Source: Euphorbia lathyris (taxonomy: Eukaryota; Streptophyta; Magnoliopsida; Malpighiales; Euphorbiaceae). From it: 64,000 nucleotides of DNA. Shown in pieces: positions 21,177-30,317 of this stretch. The notes under the pieces are model-generated. The model was not told the DNA's origin. It ran no database searches and saw only the letters and a program-made list of their open reading frames with translations. The stretch spans positions 1,565,001-1,629,000 of the forward strand of contig NC_088916.1 of the NCBI RefSeq assembly GCF_963576675.1. The letters run 5' to 3'. The stretch's first letter is position 1. The number at the start of each line of letters is the position of its first letter. A program made the position numbers and the translations under genes.

Positions 21177-23738
21177 TAGGGCTGGGCGCGGATCCTGGAG
21201 ATACTGGACCGGACCGTTGACTTTTTTGGAGAACCGAACTGGATTGGACCGTTGACTTTTTGTCAAAGAACTGGACCGAACTGGACCGAAATTTATCCAG
21301 GACCGGACCGATAACCGGATTGAATTGGATTGGATTGGACCGAACTGAAATAACCGAAAGTTTAGCAATCATAAATTTGTATTTCATACATTAACTTTAT
21401 ATAAAGAGAAATATTATATAATATATAGTTATATATTTTATAAGATTTGGTAAATAATTACAATAATATAAATTTATAATTTATTAATAAGGTATAACAT
21501 TATTATATAGTCATAAAAATTATCCCGATTAATTCCCATTTATAAAATGAAATAAAATATATTTACCTAAAATGTAGACATGGAGAATCAAACACCTAAC
21601 CAAATGGAACATTGTTAATCGCCTTAACCATCTAAACCAATTCTACTTCTTGTTAACCATTTCATTAAGTAACAAATATTAGAAGTTTTAAATATTAAAT
21701 TTTTTAAACATTTTATAAAATAGAATCTTGTGCTTCTTTTACCAAATGGTGTAGATTTGAAGTTTTATATGTTATGTGTTATATTTGAAGTTTTATATGT
21801 TAGGGTATTAGATATAGTTCTTAATTAATTCACAGAAGCTTCCTTTCATAGAAAATCAATTAGGAAAATTTTCTTTACCTGGTTTTTCAGCCATGAAAAC
21901 TTTTCTAGATAGCCACTCCCACCTTTCCCATCTCATCACCTCTTGTTCAATCGGGTATTATGGGGTCTTATAGCTAAAAAAGCTTTGCTTAATCTGCCAA
22001 GGGAGGACAACATCAATCTATGACTGAGATACCGACATTGATGAATTGAACCTATAGAAATGCAGCTATCTTTGCCTACCCCATCCGCCCTTAGTCAGAT
22101 AACCAAGAACCAAAGAAATTTGATCATCCAAATCTTCAGTGAATAATTAGAAAGTGGACAACTTTTCTATTAAAAGCAGATTATTGATCATTTGTTAAGA
22201 ATTCATAATTGTCAATGACATTTTGTTCTTCAAGTGATTGTGAAATATCATTGAAGAAAAGAATAGAGATTACAATAAATATCATGAAAATCCTTATAAG
22301 AGATTACCATTTTTTGTGTATTTATATTATGTTGAAATAATGGGAATGGAGAAAAGGGATGCTAATGAGTTGGTGGCACAAGTCATAAAGATTATTATTG
22401 CATTGTTAGATGAGTATATAGTGCAAAATGTGCAAGAAAATGTGAATCTTGACACATTCTTCTAGTTTTGATGAAGCGGATGATGACATTGATGATTATT
22501 TTTTTAATATTGATAAAGATATGTCAATTGAGGGAGAATGGGAAAGATATGTCAATGAGGCACCTGAAAAATATGTAATTGAGTTTGACCTTCTATTATG
22601 GTGGAAGGTTAATGCTATGCGATATCCTACTTTATCCAAAGTTGTAAAAGATGTTTTTACAATTCAATGCTCAACCGTGGCTTCTGAATCTACGTTTAGC
22701 ACAAGTGGTAGAACTTTGGATCAATTTAGGAGTTCTTTAACTCCTGCTACAGCTGCGGTTTTGATTTGTTGTCAAGATTGGTTGAAAACTTCAACTCAAG
22801 CTTTCAAGCATGAAGAAGAAGTTGAAGATCTTGATGCTATTGAAGAAGGTAATATTTACTTACCAATTATATTTCATAGTTTTATTTTAATTAAATGTTT
22901 ATGAATACTAACTATATAAATGTTATTTAATTTGTAGAAATTAGTTCTGATCCTGAAATTGCATCATCTCTTTTATCCATATTTCAATTGGATATATAAG
23001 GTTTTTTTAACCGAATCAAATGCACTTTGGTAAGCATATTTTTTTTCCTTTTACTTTTTGTTAGTGTGTTGATTAATTTTATTGAAGTGAAAGCTAATTA
23101 ATTTAACATTTGTTGATTCACTAATATGGTAAATTTTATATGTTTAGGTTGATGTTTGGCTTTTACTTCTTTTGTTTTGGAAAACAAGGAATTTGTTGTG
23201 TTAAGAAGATTCAATTACAAATTGGGATGATGATTAGAGAGATTTTGCTAATGAAGTGTTGTCTTTTTTGAATTAAAGGTTGTTTGTTTTTATGGATTTG
23301 TTATTTTGTAACTTTGATTTTGTGGGTTTTTTTAGCCTTGTTTTTTACCGTAACTTTTAATACTTTGATTTTGTGGGTTTTTTTAGCCTTGTTGTCTATT
23401 GTAACTTTTAATGAATGTTGTTTACTTCCTAAAAAAAATATCATTTATTTCAAGTTACGTAAGATAATAAAATTTTGTAAATTAAATTTTTAATTTATTT
23501 TTTTAGGACTTAAACTATTAGATATTTATCTGAATCACCGAAAAATTATATTGGATTGGACCGGAACCGAATCTCCGAATCCCCGAACTGGACTGGACCG
23601 AAATTTTGGGGCAATTCAATTCTGGAGATTTATTCTTTCAATCCAATCTTGGAGATTTCCTTTTATTAATCTCCGAATTTCAATCCAATACTGGAGATTC
23701 ATGAATCCCCGACTTGGACCGAACTGTGCCCAGCCCTA
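21177..23738 (+). mobile_element. hAT element with transposase remnant, terminal TAGGGCTGGGC
   Basis: Left TAGGGCTGGGCGCGGATC and right, inverted, TAGGGCTGGGCACAGTTC are terminal inverted repeats. A perfect 8-bp target duplication GTTACAAG flanks it (21169-21176, 23739-23746). Subterminal regions repeat GGACCGGACCG/TGGACCGAACTGG and TCTGGAGAT-like units. It keeps the 3' part of a transposase gene (22449-22904). The 5' part of the gene is missing or unrecognisable. Confidence 0.92.
22449..22904 (+). pseudogene. hAT transposase, C-terminal dimerisation domain
   Basis: A 151-residue frame. After an acidic N-terminal stretch it reads FDLLLWWKVNAMRYPTLSKV, then STVASESTFSTSGRTLDQFR and SLTPATAAVLICCQDWL, the hAT C-terminal dimerisation domain of the RICESLEEPER/Ac family. 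That domain pairs transposase subunits; the catalytic DDE residues lie upstream in the family and are not seen here. The frame extends into likely intron sequence at about 22850 (GAAGAAG followed by GTAATATT). It is probably a leftover of an autonomous element. Confidence 0.85.
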
Positions 23739-25943
23739 GTTACAAGGACTGAAAATAAAAACAACGTTCTTGGACCCCGACGTTACTTGACAGGTCGGTC
23801 GGAAAAACAATTTTTAAGATAAGTACTAAAAATAAAGGCAATAAAACAACACAAAGATATAAATTTTTTAACTTTCTTTTATATTTTTATTGATTTTGTA
23901 AATATTTTTCAATATTTTTTGTATTACAAATAATAATAAAGGATGAAAATTACAACTTAAAAAGAAATAATAACTTTAAAGCTAAAAATGTAAATAAGTC
24001 ACAAAAACAAATATGTACGGGATGAAATAAAATTAACCGATCTCTTTGATGTCGTTGGGATACGTGAAATTGAGGATTGGACCTCCAGAAAATCGGCTCG
24101 GGGGCTGTTGCGTTGTCCGGATAGTGTTGGGCAAATTTGAAGTAATTCAGAGAGTTCAGGAACTTGAGCAGAAATTTACCACCAAATCAACAGCAAAATG
24201 GGACTAAATTGATACTTTTGTGGGACTTTCGGGCTCAATTTCGGGAGCTGTAGAGGTCGGATTATAGCGAAACGAAGGCTAGTCTTTAAAGTTAGTGTGC
24301 GAATGAAGGGTTTAGAACTGGAATTTCAGAAAAAGATCGAGTAAACGAGTCGAAATAAATTATTTAAAATTGGGCGACAGAATAATTGTTTGATGGTTGA
24401 AAAAACCAAAAGCTTGATTCTGTTTTGTGGAGGGTAGTTTAGGGGCGATTTAGAAGGCTGTAGGAGGTCGTTTTTTATGAAATAAAAATTGAGAATTCGA
24501 GACTTGATATCAATAAGGAGATTAAAATTAATTTGGGCTAAAATGATCAGCTAACGAACTCTAAATAAAATTTGGAAAAATGACTCACCAGAAAAGTTGT
24601 TTGATGAATTCTTCAATGATGAAAAACTCAAAAGCTTGTTTCCGGGTCTTTTTAATTGATGGAGATCAATAAAAAATTTCTAAACATGATTTAGAATAGG
24701 TGTGTAAACTAAGAATGACTCGAAAATGGGGTTTCAGTGATCTCGGTTTCACGAAAAATGCTTGAAGCTTTGAAGGATATAACAATGGTGGAATTTAATT
24801 TAGACTAAGAAAGCTTGAACCGAGGATTGGGTAACGATTTTACTGACTTAACTAAGAGATTGTAAAAAACGATTTGAGAATTGGTTGATTAAACAAAGAG
24901 AATTTCGGATTTGAAGTTTCTGACAATTGGAAGCCTTTCTGAAGAACTGAAAATTGAAGAAATAATTCTGGGAATTGAGACCTTATTTAGACTAATTAGA
25001 TGCTAAAGAACGATTTCTACGAACCTAAGGATTGATAATGGCCGATTTTGGCAAGGAATTTGATAGACAAATTGGTTTGTTGTGTTTGATTGATTTTTGA
25101 GTGGGGTTTGATTGATTTTTGAGTGGGGCTTTGGAATGAAAGGATTAGGCTCTATTTATAGGATTTTGAGCAACAAATCCCATCTTAGTGGCCCTTATTT
25201 TTCAGAAACATGATCCCACTATCTTCCCTTGAGTTAAAAAAAGAAAATGGGTGAGTGGGGAGTTGGAAATATGGAGGTAATGCCGTTGAATATGTCCTAG
25301 GATGTGAAGACAAGTTCAAACCCGTTTTTCTGCATTACTTCTCTTTGAAAAATTCTACCGGCTTCGTTTTAGCTCCGTTTTGCTCCGTTTTTTATATTCC
25401 GGAAAGCTAACATCCCGAGCTTTCTGAAAAAAATAATAGTTGTCTGATATCTTGCTGTTTCGGGGTCCGTTTTCATCGTCGAAGTTGCTGGACGAGTTAC
25501 TGAAAAAATGGTGCAAATTTGCCCCTGATTTTTATTATTTCTTTTTCTTTTCTTTTTTATAATCATCTTTTGATATTATTTTCTATTTTTTATTACATTT
25601 TTATTTTGTTGCAAAATGAATTTAAAAAAAACTATAGAGTAAAATTATAACCTATGCTAAAAATACAAAAATTAAATTAGCCCCCAACACATACTAATCT
25701 AAAAATGATATAAAATGTTTTAAAAAGTACCATATCTTCTTATATTTTTAAGAGTTATTATTAATATATATGCATAACAAAATTACATGTAACCCGAAAA
25801 CACGACACGAAATCGACACTAACCCGAACAGGTTAACACGACTTTGACACGGAAGTTTTTGGGTTGGGGTTGGGTTTACTCTTTTTGACACGAATCCGAA
25901 ATGACACGACACGAACACGATAATTGCCATGTCTAAACTCGAG

Positions 25944-26179
25944 TAGTCCTTTGCACCACCCATCGAGAGCCATTATATGCACTTATTGGCTAAGTTTGAC
26001 GAGATTAAGATTGTTCATGTCCATAAAGAGAGAAATAAATGTGCAGATTTTTTTTTAGCTTGAATGGCGCATAGCTTCTCGTTGGGTATCTCGAATCTCA
26101 GTGACGCTCCCGTTAACATCAAAAATATTATGCGGGAAGATCATCTAGGAGTATCTTCTTCTAGATTAATTCCTACTTA
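25944..26179 (+). pseudogene. LINE-A RNase H tail
   Basis: Blocks EIKIVHVHKERNKCADFF and LGVSSSRLIPT with the stop at 26177-26179 correspond to the last part of ORF2 in the complete LINE (FSHIYREKNRVADRL and VSLPRLIPG). One internal stop is present. The ORF2 stop codon overlaps the TTA duplicated by the Tourist MITE. Confidence 0.8.
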
Positions 26180-26442
26180 GGCGTTGTTTGATAAAACTGA
26201 AAATTCAGTGCTGAAAAAATAAATACTGAATTTTAAGTGCTGAATATTATAAATGCTGAAAGTATTGAATGATGTAACTTTTATAAAAATATTAGTTGAT
26301 AATGTTTAAAATGTTAAGTTAAATATTTTGACTTATCGAAATAAGTGATTTTTAACTTAATTAACTAATTCTTATGGTGGAGAAACATCGTAAATGCTTA
26401 ACATTTTAATTGAAGTGATTAAGTGAGTTATCAAACAATACC
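26180..26442. mobile_element. Tourist-like (PIF/Harbinger) MITE, copy 1
   Basis: Ends GGCGTTGTTTGATAA and, inverted, GGTATTGTTTGATAA, flanked by TTA on both sides (26177-26179, 26443-26445), the PIF/Harbinger target. Two more copies are at 26946-27221 (opposite orientation) and 52386-53404. Confidence 0.9.
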
Positions 26443-26532
26443 TTAATGTGTAGCCTTTCTGTTCTTTGTTTTGTTGTTTATTGCTTTCATTCTTTACCAA
26501 ATAATAATAATAATTATGGAATATAAACTATT

Positions 26533-26867
26533 GGCCTAATACATCCCTAACACCATATACTTGTCCAAAAAAGCAATTGCCCCCTATATATTTAAAATGT
26601 TCAATTTACCCCCTAAACTTGTTTAAAGTAACTTATTAACTACGTGGCGGAGTAATGAGAGATTCTGAAAAAGTTAAAATGTGCACACTTTATGCAAGTT
26701 CAAAGAGATAATAGATCACTTTACGAAAGATTAAGAGACTAATAAGTAATTATAGAGAATCAATTCAACATTTTAAACAAATTCAGAAAGTAAATAGAAC
26801 TTTTTCAAAATACAAGAGATAATTAACTTTTTTGAACAAGTATAAAAAGCTAAGAATGTATTAAGCC
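26533..26867. mobile_element. MULE-type MITE (GGCCTAATACAT ends)
   Basis: Left end GGCCTAATACATCCCTAAC, right end inverted GGCTTAATACATTCTTAGC. The 9-bp flanks TAAACTATT and AAAAATATT agree at 7 of 9 positions. Arms contain spaced CCCCTAAACTT-like units. Related copies: 54317-54630 and, more distantly, 59589-60122. Confidence 0.7.
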
Positions 26868-26945
26868 AAAAATATTAATCGATAATATTTAATTTAAACT
26901 TTTTAACTTAATATTTCAACTTAACTGAATAATTTAAGAGACTTA

Positions 26946-27221
26946 CGTCTTGTTTGATAACTCACTTAATCACTTAAATTAAAATGTTAATCACTTATTT
27001 AATTTAAGTGTGTTTGATAAAGTTGTTTCTCCATCACTTAAATTAGTTAATTAAGTTAAAAATCACTTATTTTCACAAGTCAAAATATTTAACTTAACAT
27101 TTTAAGTTAAATATTATGAGCTAATATTTTTATAAAACTTATATCATTCAATACTTTCAGCACTTCAAATTCAGTACGTATTGTTTCAGCACTTAATTTT
27201 CAGTTTTATCAACACAGCACC
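26946..27221. mobile_element. Tourist-like MITE, copy 2
   Basis: Ends CGTCTTGTTTGATAA and, inverted, GGTGCTGTGTTGATAA, flanked by TTA (26943-26945, 27222-27224). Inverted in orientation relative to copy 1. Confidence 0.85.
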
Positions 27222-27256
27222 TTAATAAATAGTGCTTAAAGTGATAAATAAATTAT

Positions 27257-28173
27257 CAGGCCCGTTCCTGAGCATGGGCAGGAGGGGCACTTACCCAGGG
27301 CCCAAAGGAGGGAGGGCCCATAAATAATATTTTTTTGAAAAATAATAAAAATTTAAACATTTGAGGCCTAAACAATTCGCAACACACATTAGACACGATG
27401 GAGGGGCCCCAAAAATAATTTTTTAAAATATAAAAATTAAAATTTCAAAAGATGTAATGATAATAAATATAATTCATTGGCCTAAACAGTCACAACACAT
27501 AAATATATGACTACATTTTCTTATAATAATTTTTCATATCTTGATGGAGATGATGTTTTTTCATAAATGAAAGTGTTACAAATGCTTTGTTGAAAATTAC
27601 TGATTTTGACATTTGAAATTCTTGAGTTTGTTAAAGCAGCAGATTGTTATTAAAATATTTCAATTGCTTTTCGAATCCTCTTAACTATGTCAATGACCGT
27701 TGTATCTGCTGAAAGAATTGTTTCAAAGTTAAAATTATTGAAAAACTATTTGAGATCATCAACGTCTCAAAAAAGATTAATTTTTTTTAGCAATTTTATG
27801 TACTAGGATAAATATATTAGATAATATTAATGTAGGTACAATTTTTAGTGAGATAGTGTTTTGTATAAGCATCTAGGTATTTCATGCGAAATAAAATATT
27901 TTGTTATTTGAAATTTGATTATTTCATTAGATCTCTTCTTGAGTGTAATAAAAATGTGTCATTTTGAAGTAATTTTTCTTTTACATAATTGATTTTTTTT
28001 TTATTTTTTTATAATTAAAAGCTTGGTGCAGGAGTGGAGGAAAGTGTACCTGGCATCCCTAGCCCGAGCAAATCCCCCAACCCGAATTTTATTATTTTTT
28101 ATTTGTACTTATTTATTAGGGCACTCATTTGATAGTTCGCCCCTAGACCTCCGTAATCTCAGGATCGGCCCTG
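27257..28173 (+). mobile_element. hAT element relic, CAGGCCCG...CGGCCCTG ends
   Basis: The left end CAGGCCCGTTCCTGAG and inverted right end CAGGGCCGATCCTGAG match at 14 of 16 positions. A perfect 8-bp target duplication TAAATTAT flanks it (27249-27256, 28174-28181). Inside, about 27690-27790 encodes MTVVSAERIVSKLKLLKNYL followed by RSSTSQKRL, a hAT dimerisation block of the TTF-type zinc-finger hAT group (VASAERSFSKLKLIKTYLRS-like), followed by stops. The rest is AT-rich and non-coding. Confidence 0.88.
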
Positions 28174-28253
28174 TAAATTATCCCACTTTTATTAATCATA
28201 CCAATATTTATCATTATAATTTATTTATTTATTATTCATTTAAGTTTAGAATT

Positions 28254-28268
28254 ATAAAGAAATTAATC
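28254..28268. repeat. Target-site duplication of LINE-B1, left copy
   Basis: ATAAAGAAATTAATC is repeated exactly at 34466-34480. Confidence 0.9.
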
Positions 28269-28331
28269 ATACCAATATGGAATACACCAGGTAATGTTTT
28301 TCTAAATTTCCTCTCTCTCTCTCTCCAAGCG

Positions 28332-30284
28332 ATGACCAAGGCGATCGTGAAGGTTAAGGGGGATGGGTCGGTGAAGGCAGGCGGCTGGCCTGTGTCGGAT
28401 CTGGTGGTGGCGGGGCGCGGGCGGGGCAATGACTCCGGGTTCGATGAGGCGTGGGCGGCGGCGGATGATGGGAGATCCGAGGGATCTCCTCGGGGGAGGA
28501 GGCGGAGCAACGGGATTCGGAGGGATCGATCTAGGGATAGGAGCAGATCGGAGTGGGTGGATGGTGGGGAGGCGGATCCGGCGGGTTCGACGGGGGGTGC
28601 TAGGGGTGCGACGGTTCCGTTGGGGGTTTCTAGGGATGCGGCGGCCGATCGGGGGCTGGAAGGGATTGGTGCCGCGGCCCTAGACTCGTTTGTCGCGGAT
28701 GGAGGCGCGCATGAATCCAGAGTGGTAGGGCCGCTTCCGGTGCTTGGGCCACAGGGATTACCTACAGTCTCTCCCCAGCATGATGAGAATGCTGTGCGGC
28801 TTTCGTTGGCCGCGCAAGCCGCACAGGCCGCGCAAGCCGCGCAAGCCGCACAGGCTACGCAAGCCGCTCAAGCGGGAGTTTCCGTGGATTTGGGAGCCCC
28901 CTCCTGGAGGGATAAGTTGCTTGGGGTGTCAGAGGAGGATCCCATGATGGAGGTGGATGCTTTTGAGAATGATTCCGAGGATTTTCTCTCTGATTCCGAT
29001 TCTGAGGATGGAGAGCCTGATAACCCGCTGTGTCCTAGGATCCGGCTATCTTCAAAAGACAAGCGGGTCATGAGATCGAAGTGGAAATTGGCGTTAATCG
29101 TCACTGTGTTGGGGAAAAGGATCAGTTTCAATTACTTTGCCCAGAGGATCCAGGCTCAATGGGCAAAGAAAGGAAAGGTTACTATCACAGACCTTGAAAA
29201 TGACTATTATGTCATTAAATTCACAAGGGCTGAGGATTTCAATGCTGTTGTGAATGGTGGTCCGTATATTATCTCGAATCATGTGTTGGCTCTGAGACCT
29301 TGGGTCCCAAATTTTGATCCCCATGATTGCTCTGTTAACAGGATCCATACTTGGGTTAGGTTCCCGGGCCTACCTCTTGAATACTACAGTGATAGGTTCC
29401 TGAACAAGATTGGTAGCCTTGTTGGGAAAGTCCACCATGTTGATAAGACTACCATTGGGGCAGTGAGAGGCAAGTTTGCCAGGGTCTGTATCGATATTGA
29501 TCTTGCTAAGCCTCTTCTTTCTCAGTTCTGTACTCAAAACAAGGTCTATCATATTGAATATGAAGGTATACACAACATCTGCTATGAATGTGGTATGTTT
29601 GGCCATACCCTTGAGGGTTTTCCTAAGAGGAGGAAGGACGTGGAGGAGTTGGTGCAACCAATCATAGGTGAAGCTGAGAAGAGTCAAGGGGAAGTAAGGA
29701 GTTTTGGCCCATGGATGCTTGCCAAGAGGCCAGTGAGAAGGAAGCCACGGGCTAATGTTAATTCTAATCATTCACCAGATATCAGTACGAAGATGACTAC
29801 TCTCCAGATTGGTCCTGAGATCAAGGTCAGACCCCCGGATATTAAGAAGGGGATTGAGACTGGAGTAGACTCAGCTTCGGGTTCCGGGTAAAGGTTCGGT
29901 GTTTTGTCTATGGAGGAAGATCAGGACTCGGATCCTTCTGATAAGCAGATTGATTTAAGCATGCCTGGTCTGGAGTCGGTAGAGCATGCCTCTAGTCTGG
30001 GTAATTCTATTAATCCTCTCTTTGTCTCTAATGCTTCTGCTAAAGCCAAAAAGATTCCCCAGTCTATCCTGTCAGCTGGGAAGGGTTTGAGTAGGGAGGC
30101 GAGTATTCTACATCCTCCTGTTGATGCTCCTATTGGTAAAGCTATAGGAGTGAGTAAGTTAAACATGAAGAATCCCAAAGGGAAACCTAAAAAGAACCTT
30201 CATGGTTTGAATTCTTGGGATAAAAGGGGTCCTTCTGGGACCTCCTCTAGGCTCTCCGGAGCCCCGAACAAATACCTGATCTAG
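28332..30284 (+). pseudogene. LINE-B1 ORF1: DUF4283 and zinc-knuckle RNA-binding protein, one in-frame stop
   Basis: MTKAIVKVKGDGS at 28332 is the likely start, right after the CT-rich 5' UTR; a longer frame opening at 28023 runs through hAT sequence and is not real. The N-terminal 170 residues are GC-rich, low complexity (Gly, Arg, Asp). Near residue 160-180 is an (Ala-Gln-Ala)n repeat. DUF4283 follows (LIVTVLGKRISFNYFAQRIQ to WVRFPGLPLEYYSDRF), then CYECGMFGHTLEGF, a zinc knuckle whose last Cys is Phe. An in-frame TAA at 29889-29891 separates the C-terminal 130 residues, which stay in frame up to 30284. The protein would bind LINE RNA. The minus copy at 38721-40682 has the intact knuckle. 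Confidence 0.9.
28809..28873 (+). repeat. 9-bp coding minisatellite (Ala-Gln-Ala)n in LINE-B1 ORF1
   Basis: About seven imperfect repeats of CGCAAGCCG-like units encode alternating Ala-Ala-Gln. The opposite-strand copy of the same LINE lacks the expansion at this place. Confidence 0.85.
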
Positions 30285-30317
30285 GGTTTGGGCCTGCGTC
30301 TGTAGTCTCCCCCTCTG

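Larger units (their letters stand above)
20980..25689. mobile_element. Solo LTR (about 2.1 kb without its insertion)
   Basis: The segment begins TGTTGGCGATATTTTCG and ends TTAGCCCCCAACA (TG...CA with the common TGTTGG/CCAACA inverted end), flanked by a perfect 5-bp duplication CATAC (20975-20979, 25690-25694). No retroelement genes lie inside; the only coding-like sequence belongs to the nested hAT. This is the product expected from unequal recombination between two LTRs. Superfamily cannot be assigned. Confidence 0.8.
20619..25935. mobile_element. Non-autonomous hAT element (ACACGACACG subterminal repeats) split by a solo LTR
   Basis: Terminal sequences TAGAGGTGGCAAAATG (left) and TAGACATGGCAATTAT (right, inverted) and a perfect 8-bp target duplication AACTCGAG (20611-20618, 25936-25943) define the ends. 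Own sequence is only 20619-20979 plus 25695-25935, about 0.6 kb, rich in CACGACACGA and AACCCGA repeats near both ends. The rest is a solo LTR with a further hAT inside. It lies in the LINE-A RNase H region. Confidence 0.9.
717..26515 (+). mobile_element. Ancient L1-type LINE (LINE-A), shattered by at least six insertions
   Basis: Pieces of one LINE can be followed in order along the plus strand: ORF1 (DUF4283-like, from about 730), endonuclease (from 1987), reverse transcriptase (17308-18645), a remnant of the C-terminal region (19587-19883), the RNase H tail (25944-26179) and a 3' UTR ending in CTTTACCAAATAATAATAA near 26500, which matches the 3' ends of the other LINEs here (TTACCAAAAAA). 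Removing the insertions leaves about 6 kb, the size of the complete relatives at 28269-34465 and 34550-40722. All frames contain stops and indels. Insertions: 2731-2905, 3303-17307, 18646-19578, 19884-20598, 20619-25935 and 26180-26442. The 5' end is unclear. Confidence 0.85.

Noticed and set aside
21129..21387. Minus-strand frames with NPIQFNPV and RSNPVRF repeats
   Set aside because: Produced by the GGACCGGACCG/TTGGATTGGA subterminal repeats of a hAT element.
28023..28331. Upstream extension of a 622-codon frame ending at 29891
   Set aside because: The first 103 codons read through the right end of a hAT element, its target duplication and the LINE 5' UTR. The conserved protein starts at 28332.
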